Of a stretch of 53,296 nucleotides of DNA, positions 15,614 through 25,900 are shown piece by piece. The stretch is taken from contig CAJTRW010000011.1 in NCBI GenBank assembly GCA_910578765.1, positions 3,779-57,074 of the forward strand. The letters run 5' to 3'. The position numbers and the translations under genes are program-made. Under the pieces are notes generated by a model. The model was given only the letters and a program-made list of their open reading frames with translations. It made no database searches and was not told the origin of the DNA. How positions within the stretch are numbered: position 1 is the first letter of the stretch; each line of letters starts with the position of its first letter. The DNA comes from an uncultured Christensenella sp. GTDB lineage: Bacteria > Bacillota > Clostridia > Christensenellales > Borkfalkiaceae.

Positions 15614-18316
15614 CTAAGCTGATTGTTTTTCTTCTGACGAGTCGGCGGGAGGTGCCGGCGGTGCGGGAGGCGCGGGGGGCACGGGGGGCTGTTGCTTTGC
15701 GTGACGCTGTTTCCCTGTCGATGAAGGGAAAATAAAATGCATAAGCTCTATAAGCCAGCCCGAAACGGGGAACGCGGCTTCTATTACGACGACTACGATA
15801 AGAATCTTCGCATAGTCCCATTTGATATCCGACCACCCCTTGTAAAGCTGTTCGGCAATCTGCGGTATTGCAAAAGCGGTTATACAAAGCGCCAGCATTG
15901 ACGCGCACAGCACGGCGCGGTAAACGTTAAACGGACGGCAAATTCTGTAAACCATTACAAGTCCCGAGAAAGTCAGCGCAATCATACACATTGCCTGATA
16001 ATGCCCGCCGAATTCCTTTGAATCTATCGAATTGGTTATATACATGGACATTACGCATATAACCATTAAAAGTGCGCCGGAAACGGCTCCGCTCATGACG
16101 TGGGTAATAAATTTCCCTCGCACTCTGTCTTTATTGGGTTGCAGTGAAAGGAAGAACGAAGGTATAGCTATAATACAAATTTCAAGCAGAAGCATATTCT
16201 GCGGCATAAACAGGTAAGGCACCTGCAACGCTATGCAAAGCAATGCGAGTATAGCCGTAAACAGCGTCTTCATAAGATAAAGCGACGAAGAATTTTTAAT
16301 GTTGTTTATAACGCGTCTGCCCTCGGCTACGACCTTCGGCATGGAGTTGAAGTTGTTGTCCATAAGCACCAAATGGCTTACGTTTCTTGCCGCTTCGCTT
16401 CCCGATGCAACTGATATCGCGCAGTCCGCTTCTTTAAGCGCAAGTATATCGTTTACGCCGTCGCCCGTCATTGCAACGGTGTTTCCTTCCGCTTTGATAG
16501 AGCGAACAAGCACGGCTTTCTGTTCGGGGGTTACTCTGCCGAATACCGTGTATTTGTTTGCGATATTCGCCACTTCCGACTCGTTAAGACCTTCGAGAGA
16601 AATATATTTCTCCGCGCCCTTTATACCCGCGCGTTTTGCGACTTCGCAAACCGTCACGGGATTGTCGCCCGAAATTACTTTTATATTTACGTCGTTTTCG
16701 CCAAACCACTTAATGGTATCAACGGCGTCCTCGCGTATATTGTCGGCAATGGAAATAACCGCAATAGGTTTAAGCACCGCCGGCAGCTTTTCCCCGACAA
16801 TAGGGGAGGGCGAGTGTGCAAGCACTATGACGCGCAAGCCCATCTGCGCATAGCTTTTCACTATCTTTTCAACCTTGGCGGGATAGGGCTTTAAAACGAA
16901 TTCCGGCGCGCCCATACAAAAAGTTCCCACGTCGTCGAACGACGCTGCGGAAAGTTTTCTTTTTGACGAGAAAGGAAGCGTGGCATTTGCCGTAAGCGCG
17001 TCGCTGTGACCGAAGTGATTGTAAAGCGCAATGGATGTTTGGTTATTGTCCTCCAATGCGGCAAGCATACTGCCCATAATGTCGTTAAGCGAATAATCCC
17101 CGACCGAGTTTAAAATAACGCAGTCGTTTACGCGCATTCTTCCGTCGGTAATAGTACCCGTTTTATCCAGACAAAGTACGTTGACTCTCGCCAGCATTTC
17201 AAGCGAGTACATATCCTGTACAAGCGTCTGGTTTTTCGCAAGTCTGACAATGCCGACCGCCAGCGCGATACTTGTCAAAAGCAACATGCCCGAAGGAATC
17301 ATTCCTATAACTACGGCGCAGGTTTTTTGTATCGCAAAGTTTATTTTCGCGTCGAAAATAAAATCCGTCGCGCCTGCCGTAGGGTCGAAATTGTTTTTGG
17401 TAATGAAAAACATTCCTATGGCAATAGGTATAATCAAAATGGAAATAACTTTGATTATAAGTTTGGTGGAATTCATAAGCTCGGAATTGGGGCGCTTATA
17501 TTTTTTTGCCTTTGAGGAAAGCTTTTCAAGGTAAGTTTCCTTACCGACTTTCTCCACCCTGAATTTTCCGTTTCCGCTTGAAATAAAGCTACCCGCATAA
17601 AGCGTGTCGCCTACGGATTTTTTAATGGGAACTGATTCGCCCGTTAAGAGACTTTCGTTTACTTCTACCGAGCCTTCCGCAAGTATACAGTCTGCGGGGA
17701 CCTGGTTTCCCAGCTCTAAAATAAGCACGTCGTCAAGCACTATTTCCGTTACCGGTATTTCCGTAACCTCTCCGTCGCGGATAACCTTAACCGTATTGGC
17801 GGCAAGTATCGACAGTTTATCTATCGACCGCTTGGAACGTATTTCCTGAATAATACCTATAACTATGTTTGCGGTGGTAATTATTATAACCAAATAATTG
17901 GTAATACCTTTGGTATATGCAATAATAAGCGCGATACCGGCAAGCAGACACAACAGGTTGAAAAACGTGCAGATATTACCTATAAAAATACTCGCATAGG
18001 AGCGCGAATACTTTTTATTGGTATCGTTGAACAAAAATTGCGTAAACCTCGTCTGAACCTGCGTTGACGAAAGTCCCTTATTCAGTTTGGGAGAAAATCT
18101 GTCTACTTTTCCGCTCGCCGTCTTTTTGGGGTGTCGCTTGAAGTATTTTATAATTTTTTCCTTGTTGAACTGCTCTTTGTCTTTTGCTTCTGTCTTGGTT
18201 TCGGTAACGTCGACGGAATTTGAAATTTCGTCCGCCGCGCGCGTCTGGTCGGGCGCGGTTTTTTCCGCGTCTGACTTTTCGTTTTTACCGTTTACTTTAT
18301 AAAAAATTTTACTCAT
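15614..18316 (-). CDS. Cation-transporting P-type ATPase (CtpE-like)
   Basis: Membrane pump of the P-type family, 900 residues. A charged cytoplasmic N-terminal extension (1-100) precedes TM1-2 (about 108-155). Actuator motif TGES is at 225-228, TM3-4 at about 285-360 with IPSGMLLLTS (340-349), the phosphorylation site DKTGTITDG at 384-392, the hinge ISGDNP (548-553) and TGDGVND at 617-623; six more TM segments follow. The overall pattern is that of CtpE-like pumps (calcium has been reported for mycobacterial CtpE). The usual TM4 PEGL is PSGM here, so the ion is uncertain. The tail (about 876-900) is a proline-alanine repeat (PPAPPAPPAPP). Promoter at 18346-18374. Confidence 0.85.
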   Translation of the reverse strand: MSKIFYKVNGKNEKSDAEKTAPDQTRAADEISNSVDVTETKTEAKDKEQFNKEKIIKYFKRHPKKTASGKVDRFSPKLNKGLSSTQVQTRFTQFLFNDTNKKYSRSYASIFIGNICTFFNLLCLLAGIALIIAYTKGITNYLVIIITTANIVIGIIQEIRSKRSIDKLSILAANTVKVIRDGEVTEIPVTEIVLDDVLILELGNQVPADCILAEGSVEVNESLLTGESVPIKKSVGDTLYAGSFISSGNGKFRVEKVGKETYLEKLSSKAKKYKRPNSELMNSTKLIIKVISILIIPIAIGMFFITKNNFDPTAGATDFIFDAKINFAIQKTCAVVIGMIPSGMLLLTSIALAVGIVRLAKNQTLVQDMYSLEMLARVNVLCLDKTGTITDGRMRVNDCVILNSVGDYSLNDIMGSMLAALEDNNQTSIALYNHFGHSDALTANATLPFSSKRKLSAASFDDVGTFCMGAPEFVLKPYPAKVEKIVKSYAQMGLRVIVLAHSPSPIVGEKLPAVLKPIAVISIADNIREDAVDTIKWFGENDVNIKVISGDNPVTVCEVAKRAGIKGAEKYISLEGLNESEVANIANKYTVFGRVTPEQKAVLVRSIKAEGNTVAMTGDGVNDILALKEADCAISVASGSEAARNVSHLVLMDNNFNSMPKVVAEGRRVINNIKNSSSLYLMKTLFTAILALLCIALQVPYLFMPQNMLLLEICIIAIPSFFLSLQPNKDRVRGKFITHVMSGAVSGALLMVICVMSMYITNSIDSKEFGGHYQAMCMIALTFSGLVMVYRICRPFNVYRAVLCASMLALCITAFAIPQIAEQLYKGWSDIKWDYAKILIVVVVIEAAFPVSGWLIELMHFIFPSSTGKQRHAKQQPPVPPAPPAPPAPPADSSEEKQSA

Positions 18317-18345
18317 ATTTTACCGGATAATAAAAAGATAAGTAC

Positions 18346-18374
18346 ATTATATCATGCTTGAATTAATTTTTCAA
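18346..18374 (-). promoter_or_regulatory. Promoter of the P-type ATPase gene
   Basis: On the minus strand TTGAAA (18374-18369), 17 bases, TATAAT (18351-18346), about 30 bases before the ATG. Confidence 0.7.
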
Positions 18375-18393
18375 GATATTATAAGCTATTTAA

Positions 18394-18422
18394 TTGCAAT
18401 TGGCAAAAATTTGAAGTATAAT
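18394..18422 (+). promoter_or_regulatory. Promoter of serS
   Basis: TTGCAA (18394-18399), 17 bases, TATAAT (18417-18422). The predicted leader is only about 22 bases, so there is no room for a T-box riboswitch. Confidence 0.75.
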
Positions 18423-18451
18423 TTTATTGAACTAAAACGGAGGAAAATTTC

Positions 18452-19744
18452 ATGATAGATATTAACCTCATCAGGGATAATCCGGAGCTTGTTAAAGAAA
18501 ATATCAGGAAAAAATTTCAGGATAAAAAGCTTGGTCTGGTAGACGAAATTATCGCGCTGGACGGTAAAAAGCGTGCGTTGCAGCAGGAAGGCGACAGCCG
18601 CCGCGCCCAGCGCAATTCGCTTGCTAAAAATATCGGTTTGCTGATGCGCGAGGGTAAAAAGGAAGAAGCGGAGAAGGCAAAGCTTCTTTCCAAGGAAAAT
18701 AACGACCGTATCGCCGTAATAGAAGCAGAAAGCGCCGAAGCGGAAAACAGACTTAAAACCTGCATGATGTCGATTCCCAACATTATTGCGGACGACGTTC
18801 CCATAGGCAGGGACGACAGCGAAAACGTTCAGGGCAAAGTCTTTTTGGAAGCGAAGGAAAAGCCTTTCGAGGTTCCGTATCATCTCGATATTCTGGAGTC
18901 GCTCGGCGGAATAGATTTAGACGCCGCAAGGCGCACCAGCGGCAACGGCTTTTATTATCTTTTGGGCGATGTGGCGCGCCTTCATTCGGCTGTTCTTACC
19001 TATGCCCGCGATTTTATGATAGACAAAGGCTTTACCTACTGCATTCCGCCGTTCATGATACGAAGCGATGTTGTTTCCGGCGTTATGAGCTTTGAAGAAA
19101 TGGAAGGCATGATGTATAAAATAGAGGGCGAGGATTTATATCTTATAGGTACGTCTGAACATTCAATGATAGGCAGATTCATGGGCGAAGTGTTAAACGA
19201 AGCTTCGCTTCCTCAAACGCTTACTTCGTACTCGCCCTGTTTCAGAAAAGAAAAAGGCGCTCACGGAATAGAGGAGCGCGGAATTTACCGTATACACCAG
19301 TTTGAAAAGCAGGAAATGATAGTTATCTGCAAGCCCGAAGAAAGCGATAGCTGGTATGAAAAACTTTGGAATTACACCGTAGAGCTTTTTGTTTCCATGG
19401 AAATTCCCGTAAGACAGCTTGTTTGCTGTTCCGGCGATTTGGCTGATTTAAAGTACAAAAGCTGCGACATAGAGGCATGGAGCCCCAGACAGAAAAAGTA
19501 TTTCGAGGTAGGCAGTTGTTCCAATCTTACTGACGCACAGGCAAGAAGACTCGGAATAAGATATAAAAATTCACAAACAGGCAAAAACGAGTACGCCCAC
19601 ACTTTAAACAATACGGTAGTTGCGCCGCCAAGAATGTTGATAGCGTTTTTGGAAAACCATCTGCAAAAAGACGGCAGCGTATATATACCTGAAGTTTTGC
19701 GTAAATATATGGGCGGTAAAGACAAAATTTTACCTAAAAAATAA
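18452..19744 (+). CDS. serS: Serine--tRNA ligase
   Basis: Class II aminoacyl-tRNA synthetase charging tRNA-Ser, also supplying Ser-tRNA for selenocysteine where that exists. The 430 residues have the N-terminal coiled-coil arm (about 25-105, rich in Glu, Lys and Ala), then the catalytic domain with motif 1 region, motif 2 FRKEKGAHGIEERGIYR (about 263-279) followed by HQFEKQEM, and motif 3 NNTVVAPPRMLIAFLENH near the C terminus. GGAGG lies seven bases before the ATG. It has its own promoter and terminator, so it is monocistronic. Confidence 0.96.
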   Translation: MIDINLIRDNPELVKENIRKKFQDKKLGLVDEIIALDGKKRALQQEGDSRRAQRNSLAKNIGLLMREGKKEEAEKAKLLSKENNDRIAVIEAESAEAENRLKTCMMSIPNIIADDVPIGRDDSENVQGKVFLEAKEKPFEVPYHLDILESLGGIDLDAARRTSGNGFYYLLGDVARLHSAVLTYARDFMIDKGFTYCIPPFMIRSDVVSGVMSFEEMEGMMYKIEGEDLYLIGTSEHSMIGRFMGEVLNEASLPQTLTSYSPCFRKEKGAHGIEERGIYRIHQFEKQEMIVICKPEESDSWYEKLWNYTVELFVSMEIPVRQLVCCSGDLADLKYKSCDIEAWSPRQKKYFEVGSCSNLTDAQARRLGIRYKNSQTGKNEYAHTLNNTVVAPPRMLIAFLENHLQKDGSVYIPEVLRKYMGGKDKILPKK

Positions 19745-19747
19745 TAA

Positions 19748-19775
19748 ACACCGCGGATAATTTCCGCGGTGTTTT
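19748..19775. terminator. Terminator after serS, probably bidirectional
   Basis: ACACCGCGGA (19748-19757) paired with TCCGCGGTGT (19763-19772), then TTT; an A-run on the left serves the convergent gene. Confidence 0.82.
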
Positions 19776-19778
19776 CTG

Positions 19779-20492
19779 TCAGATATTAAGCAGTTTTCTG
19801 AATTTTCTCGCTTTCAGACCGGATATTTTGAAGCCCTTTTCTCTCAGTTTTTGCAACTTTGTCGCAGTGAAACGTTTTTCCAACGCAAGAAACAGCACGA
19901 TTTCACCTTTAAGGCGGTTATCGAACTCAATAAGCTTCTCGGCGGGCAAATTTCCGTCTTTGACCGCAAGTACGGCAGTCATATAGTAGGTTACCAGCCT
20001 GTCGCAAAGCGTGTCGAATACGTAAGCATAAATATCTTTATTCAGTTTGGATTTGACTTTTTTGAATTCATCCGCAACACAAAGCAAATTATGCGTCGTT
20101 TTGTCAGTGCATTCCAATTTTTGTTTTTCCGTCATGAAAGGAACGCAACGTATTCTTTTCAAGGTTTTGCAGTTCATTGCCCCGAAAGAGTTGTAAGTAA
20201 AAGCGTCCGCGTTCTTTAAATCGCAATCCTTCAAAACAGAGGTTTTGACAGCGCAAACGTCCGAGGCAAGTACCATATCGGTATTCGCTTCGCGCAGTGT
20301 TTCAAGAAAGAAATCCGTCTCGGCTGCGGAAATACCGCAGTCGGAAACAAACGTAAATTTGGCTTTTGAATTCTTTATTGCCTGAGAGACGTTGCCCTGT
20401 TCGGCAACTGTAATTTCTATATTTTCGTTAAAATTTTCGGTATTAACGTCTTGCGTTCCGTCGCATACGACAATTGTCAACAATTTTTTCAT
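19779..20492 (-). CDS. Unrecognised 237-residue protein
   Basis: I do not recognise this family. No signal peptide or TM helix is seen. The first 100 residues alternate strands and helices (LLTIVVCDG, IEITVAEQGN, AKFTFVSDCGISAAETDFF), which loosely recalls the nucleotide-binding half of a family 2 glycosyltransferase, but the DxD motif is missing. The rest is helical and lysine-rich, ending with a basic segment. A near-perfect promoter (20502-20530) puts transcription start about three bases before the ATG, so the message may be leaderless; no ribosome site is present. Seven cysteines occur, without zinc-type spacing. Convergent with serS. Confidence 0.65.
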   Translation of the reverse strand: MKKLLTIVVCDGTQDVNTENFNENIEITVAEQGNVSQAIKNSKAKFTFVSDCGISAAETDFFLETLREANTDMVLASDVCAVKTSVLKDCDLKNADAFTYNSFGAMNCKTLKRIRCVPFMTEKQKLECTDKTTHNLLCVADEFKKVKSKLNKDIYAYVFDTLCDRLVTYYMTAVLAVKDGNLPAEKLIEFDNRLKGEIVLFLALEKRFTATKLQKLREKGFKISGLKARKFRKLLNI

Positions 20493-20501
20493 TTCAAAAA
20501 A

Positions 20502-20530
20502 ATTATATTATAAATTATCATATTTGTCAA
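20502..20530 (-). promoter_or_regulatory. Consensus promoter of the 237-residue protein gene
   Basis: Minus strand TTGACA (20530-20525), 17 bases, TATAAT (20507-20502); both hexamers match consensus fully. The ATG begins at 20492. Confidence 0.8.
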
Positions 20531-20549
20531 TAGGCGGCGCGGCTTAAAG

Positions 20550-20578
20550 TTGATATTTAAATCGTAATATGTTATAAT
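20550..20578 (+). promoter_or_regulatory. Promoter of the exonuclease-methyltransferase pair
   Basis: TTGATA (20550-20555), 17 bases, TATAAT (20573-20578). A 12-base direct repeat TTCGGTAAAAAT (20581-20592 and 20598-20609) follows and covers the predicted start of transcription and the start codon. Confidence 0.75.
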
Positions 20579-20607
20579 TATTCGGTAAAAATTAATTTTC
20601 GGTAAAA

Positions 20608-21558
20608 ATGAGTTTAGTATTTTTCGATATCGAGTGCGCAAGCGTCAATAAAACGGAAGCAAAAATTTGCGCATTCGGCTACGTCGTCTGCGACGAAAAT
20701 TTCAATATTATAAAAAAAGAAGATATTCTTATCAATCCGCGCGGCAAGTTCCGCCTTACGGACAGAAAGGGCGATAAGGGTATTGTTTTGCCGTACGACT
20801 ACGACGATTTTAAAAAATATCCAAAATTTACAAAAGTGTATCCGTATATAAAGTCACTTTTGGAAAATCCCGAAAACGTCGTGTGCGGACATTCCACCGT
20901 CAACGACGTCAAATATCTCAATTTGGAAACGAGACGTTTCAGATTGCCGTCGTTTAACTTCCGCTTTACGGACAGTCAGTTGGTCTATATGGCGGTAAAA
21001 AACGACTTTTCGCGTCAGTTCGGTTTGGAGCATATTGCAAACGATTTGGGTGTGGAGTTTACCCCGCACCGCGCCGCCGACGACGCTTACGCCACAATGC
21101 GTATAGTGCAGGCAATGTGCGCGGAAAAAGGTTGCGCTCTTTCGGAGCTTTTAGACGGTTTGGGCATTTTGTACGGAAAAATAGAAAATTACAATATTAC
21201 CCGCCCGCAGTCAAAGGGAATGAGGGCTTATAACAGAGAAAAACGCGAAGAAAAGTTGGCGCGTTCTAAGGCGCGTGTTGAGTTTTTTAATAACGTTTCG
21301 CGCAAAAAAAGCAACAAAGACGGCGCTTTGAAAGGTAAAATTTTTACGTTTGCAAGGACTATCGAAAATAATACCGAAATTTCGATACCGCTGGTAAACA
21401 CAATTTACGAGCGCGGCGGGAAGTATTCCGCACGGTTAGACGAGTGTGATTATTACGTCTGCGAGGAAAGCGACGACGGCGTTCGTTCGCAAAGCGCAAG
21501 AAAGCGTGAAGGAGTGGTCGTGCTTACTCCGGACGGGTTGAGGGAGCTTTTAAAATGA
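20608..21558 (+). CDS. DnaQ-like 3'-5' exonuclease domain protein
   Basis: The N-terminal 180 residues form a DEDDh exonuclease: FFDIEC (D7, E9), GHSTVND (D100 as third acidic residue) and HRAADDAY (H154, D158 or D159). Such domains proofread or trim nucleic acids. The C-terminal 130 residues begin with a lysine- and arginine-rich helix (about 205-240) and end in a region that may resemble a BRCT-like fold (GKIFTFARTIENN, YYVCEES), as seen in some epsilon-like proteins; this is inference. Total 316 residues. No ribosome site precedes the ATG. It overlaps the next gene by four bases. Confidence 0.8.
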   Translation: MSLVFFDIECASVNKTEAKICAFGYVVCDENFNIIKKEDILINPRGKFRLTDRKGDKGIVLPYDYDDFKKYPKFTKVYPYIKSLLENPENVVCGHSTVNDVKYLNLETRRFRLPSFNFRFTDSQLVYMAVKNDFSRQFGLEHIANDLGVEFTPHRAADDAYATMRIVQAMCAEKGCALSELLDGLGILYGKIENYNITRPQSKGMRAYNREKREEKLARSKARVEFFNNVSRKKSNKDGALKGKIFTFARTIENNTEISIPLVNTIYERGGKYSARLDECDYYVCEESDDGVRSQSARKREGVVVLTPDGLRELLK

Positions 21559-22853
21559 ATTTGCCTCGGGAATTTCTTTCCGTCATGAAGGCGCGGCTCG
21601 GTGCGGATTACGACAATTTTCTGAAAAGCTATGAAAAGCCGGTTGTCCGCGGAGTACGTGCAAATACGCTTAAAATTTCCGTTGAGGAATTTGAAAAAAT
21701 TTCACCCGTTATTCTCGACGGCTGCGTGCCCTGGGAGAAAAGCGGGTTTTATACTCTTTCGGATTCGCCGGGCAAAACAATAGAGCACGCGGCGGGTTTG
21801 TATTACGTGCAGGAGCCGTCGGCAATGTGCGCCGCGCCGGAGCTGGACGTGCGCCCGGGGGAAAGAGTATTGGATTTATGTTCGGCACCGGGCGGCAAAG
21901 GCACTCAGCTTGCGCAATGCATGGACGGCGAAGGCGTGCTTGTACTAAACGAAATCAATTACGACAGATTTAAAATTCTGGAAAGCAATGTAGAGCGTAT
22001 GGGTATAAAAAATACTCTTTTGACGTCTGCAACGCCCGAAGTTATGGCGGAACTTTTCGGAAGTTATTTTGACAAAATTCTTGTGGACGCACCCTGTTCG
22101 GGAGAGGGAATGTTTAAAAAGGAACCTAACGCGATACCCGAGTGGAGCCTTAAAAACGTAGAAATTTGCGCCGAAAGACAGAAAAATATTATTGAATGCG
22201 CCGACAGAATGCTTGCGGTCGGCGGAAGAATGGTATATTCAACATGCACATTTTCATCCGATGAAAATGAACGACAGATAGAAAGCTTTTTAAAAAATAA
22301 TAAAAATTATAAGCTGTTGGACATGAAAAGGCTTTTGCCTCACAATATACGCGGGGAAGGACACTTTTGCGCCGTCCTCGAAAAAACCGACGGTAAACGC
22401 ACAGATTTGAAGTTGAAAAAGCCTTGCGTGAAAGACGGCAACAGCTTAAAACCGTACAGAGAGTGGGAAGCGCAAACGCTTGGGATAAAGCTTGAAAACG
22501 TCTATGACAGCGACCGTGCTATCCGCAGTTTTTTTGACGGAATGCCGGATATTAATTTTCGGTCGGGTTATAAAGCTTGCCGTGCGGAAGGCTTGTTTTT
22601 GGGTTGCAACGATTCGGCGGGGAAACGGTTTATTCCGTCGCACAGACTTGCAATGGCTTTAAAGGCAGACGAAGCGAAAAGCGTAGACGTGGACGAGTAC
22701 ACCGCGCTTAACTATTTACACGGACTTACGTTTGAGGCTCCTGCGGCCGAAAAGGGTTGGAACCTTGTAACATACAGGGGTTATCCGCTCGGTTGGTGTA
22801 AGGTTGTCGAAGGTGTTGCCAAAAACCATTTGCCTTCCGGATTGAGAATTTGA
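21555..22853 (+). CDS. rRNA cytosine-C5-methyltransferase, RsmF/NOL1-NOP2-Sun family
   Basis: SAM-dependent enzyme making 5-methylcytosine in rRNA (16S C1407 in E. coli RsmF). The 432 residues contain the SAM loop LDLCSAPGGKGTQLA (106-120), motif IV DAPCSGEG (178-185, C181) and motif VI YSTCTFSSDENE (228-239, with the catalytic cysteine C231). A C-terminal RsmF-type RNA-binding region (about 285-432) ends with YRGYPLGWCKVVEGVAKNH, typical of the Firmicutes YebU/RsmF forms. It overlaps the exonuclease gene by four bases; terminator follows. The exact target base is not shown by the sequence. Confidence 0.9.
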   Translation: MNLPREFLSVMKARLGADYDNFLKSYEKPVVRGVRANTLKISVEEFEKISPVILDGCVPWEKSGFYTLSDSPGKTIEHAAGLYYVQEPSAMCAAPELDVRPGERVLDLCSAPGGKGTQLAQCMDGEGVLVLNEINYDRFKILESNVERMGIKNTLLTSATPEVMAELFGSYFDKILVDAPCSGEGMFKKEPNAIPEWSLKNVEICAERQKNIIECADRMLAVGGRMVYSTCTFSSDENERQIESFLKNNKNYKLLDMKRLLPHNIRGEGHFCAVLEKTDGKRTDLKLKKPCVKDGNSLKPYREWEAQTLGIKLENVYDSDRAIRSFFDGMPDINFRSGYKACRAEGLFLGCNDSAGKRFIPSHRLAMALKADEAKSVDVDEYTALNYLHGLTFEAPAAEKGWNLVTYRGYPLGWCKVVEGVAKNHLPSGLRI

Positions 22854-22873
22854 TTTTTTAATTAACCGTAATA

Positions 22874-22903
22874 AAACCGCCCGCGCAATAGCGCGGGCGG
22901 TTT
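22874..22903. terminator. Bidirectional terminator between RsmF-like gene and large lipoprotein
   Basis: Perfect thirteen-base arms AAACCGCCCGCGC and GCGCGGGCGGTTT around AATA. Confidence 0.88.
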
Positions 22904-22914
22904 AAATGTTTTGA

Positions 22915-25900
22915 TTATTCTTCTTCGCCGTTGTCGGAATTATTTTCTTCCGGAATTTCATCGCTTTCAGTCGGCTGTTCGGGTTCTTCCGTTTCAACCG
23001 TTTCGGCTTCCGGGTTTTGCGTTTCTTCGGTCGCAACAGGCTGTTCTTCGTCGTCGGAAATATCCACTTCTTCGAATTCTTCCTTTTTAAGGTGAAGCTT
23101 CTTCATATAGCGGTTTGCTTTCTGATGATTGAAATTGTTTTTGCCTATCGCTTTTTCACGGCGCTTCTTTTTAAGCATATCTCTGATTAACAGCGACATC
23201 ATAGCCACAACCAACGCTACAACAAGCAGTATGGAGGAAACCAACAACCAAACCGTTGTGTTATTTCCCTTAGGCTTGTCATTGTCGCCGTCGCCCGTAT
23301 CCGAGTCCTCGCCGAGGCTTATGGACTGGTCTATAACGGAGTAGTCCGCAAATACCGTGTAGGTGTCGCCTTCGGAAATCTGCAAATACGCAAGCTTTTC
23401 ACTGTATTTGCTTATATCGTAATCGTATCCGGTCGAGTTTTCGTCAGCCGTTTCCTTATTGAAAGGCTTAAAGTTTGCCGAGTCGTATAAACTGTAAGTG
23501 TAGTAGTGGGCGACGTAGTTGGTTAAAATTTCATACTTGTCGATATCCGCCTGCGTTAATTCGCCGCTTGCAAGGTATTTGTCGGTAAGCTCTTTGTAAT
23601 AGCTGATATTTTCCGTCAAAGTTGCAAAGCCGGACAATAGTCCTTTGCTTGTAAGAAGTTCCTGATAAGCGCTTATTATTTTCTTTTCGTAATAATCGTT
23701 TTTCAGCGTATCGTCGGAAACGGTGCTGTAACTGTAATCGAAGATAACCGTGCTGTTTTCTGCGGAACCGCTGTCAAGCGACTGTCTTTCTCCGCTCCAA
23801 AGCTCCAGACGATAGGACTTGCTTGCGCTTCCTGCGTGAAGTACGAAGTTTAACGTAATCCATTTGTTTGCGTTTTCTTCGTTGCCTTCAATTTTCGCAA
23901 CGTAAGTTTCGGAAATATCGGAGTAGCCTTTTATTGCATAGCTTGTATCGAAGGGGTTAACTTCTACGGGTTTGACGTCTTTCATTACATAGTAATATTT
24001 GCCGTCCTTATATTCGTAAATTTTAGTTCCGTCGTCGGTGACAAGGTATCCGTTAGCTTCCGTTCCGTCGGCTTTGTAATAAGTCTGTCCTTTAACAAGG
24101 TTATTGAAGCCCACGGGGTTTTTGTCTTTATCGAAATACTGCGCCGAAGCGTCCTTGTAAAGCTTTGCATAGTTGTAAACGTTTGCGTACAGCTTTCCGT
24201 TGGCGTCCTGATACAGACCGTCGTCGCGCAGGGTGTAAAGTATGTTTTCAAGCTGCTCGGTAAGAGTCGGGTCTTTTTCGGGTTTCTTTTTGAGGACGTT
24301 ACCGTCTTGGTCGTAATAGAAGGTGTAGGAGGGGGCTTTAAACGTAAGCACCTCTTTACTTGCCGAAGTGTCGGTAAGGTAAACGTATGCAACGGCGCCC
24401 TTGCTAACCTTGACTTTTACGCTTACAGTCGCATAGCTGTCTGCGGCAACCGTCTGCTCGGAACCCAGGAATCCGTAGTTTTTAACCTGAACTTTCTCGA
24501 AGTAGGTAGCGTCTTTGTCGAATTCCGCGTCGGTAGCTACATTTTCAAATTCGTTATTGTCGTTTTTGAGGTAGTAGTTTTTAAAGTTTTCCTCGGTAAC
24601 GTTTTTCGCAATGACAAAGCTGTCGCGCGTTTTATTTACGATAACCAGCGGCTGTACGGATTTGGAACCGAAAATATTGTTCCATACTGCGTTGTAATCG
24701 GTATTGCCGGATAAACCGAAGCCGTTGAGAAGGTCGTTAAACCATTCGTTGTTTTTGTAGTTTTCGAAGTATTTTTTGTTTATAAGTCCGGCGTTGCCGT
24801 TGGTGTTCGAGTCGTCGAACGGCATGGAAATCTGTCCGTTGTTTTTAACGTAAGAGCTTCCGCCGTTAACGCCCGTATAGTTTGCGGGGTTGGCAAAATC
24901 GTTTTCTATGCGGTGAATCTGGTTGCCGTAAACCTCGTCGAAAGCGTTAGTTTCTTTATCCTTGTCTTCGCCGAGCGTAAGGGTGGCGGTGTGGTCGCCT
25001 TCACCGGTATAGGAGAAAGTTTTTTCGTCCACGGACAGGGTTTGCAGGTTAGCCATGGAAACCCAACCGGCTTTGTATTTTGCCGCGTCCGTATCTTTAA
25101 TTACGGTCTGACCGATACTTAAATCGAGAGATACGGTTTTTTCGCTTTCGGTTTCGTTATTGATAAATACGAAGCACTGCACCCAGCCGTTGAAAATATC
25201 TTTTTTGTTTTCTTCGTCGCCTACGTCGGTTGTCATGCCCGTAGAGTCAAGCGTAAACGTAGCCGTATTATCCTTATCGCCCTTGTCCGTCGCCGTTACG
25301 GTTGCGGCGGTGGAGCCCTTCATGTCGGAAGTTTTAAGCCAGAAGGAAACAATAGTGCGGCTTTCCTTGGCTATCGTAAGGTCGACGGAGGAGGTGTACG
25401 CAGCCCTGTTGGCGGAAAGCATCAAAAGCACGTTGTTGTCTGTTGCCGCGTCAAGCTTGGGCAAATCCGCCGCACTTTTCAAAGCTTCGTTAAGTCTTGC
25501 GTTAAATTCGGTGTCAGCCGCGGTAAATTCGTAGCCCGCCTTAAAGTATGCAAGCAAATCGCCCGTCAGGCTGAAGGAGTTGAAGTTTTTGGGTAGCTTA
25601 GCGTCGTTTGTAGCCGTCGCCGTAGTAAATCCCATTAAATTTTTCTCGCCGAGCGTATAAAGCGAAGTGGTATATCCGTCTTTATCTACGGTAAGTCCCG
25701 CAGTCGCATTTGAGAAGCTTACCGCGTTGTAATCCTGCTCGGACGCAAGGTCGATGAGATAAGAGAAGCTGTTTGCGTGTCTTTGGTCAATAGCGGTATT
25801 GTTTCTTACATCCGTATCCGCAACAAAGACCTTTTCGCTCTTATCGCTGGAAAGCGTCAGATTCGTCTTGTCGTTTTTGATTTTCTGTTCGTCGTTTTTA

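Noticed and set aside
18317..18451. T-box riboswitch upstream of serS
   Set aside because: The promoter at 18394-18422 leaves a leader of about 22 bases, too short for a T-box, and no T-box core is seen.
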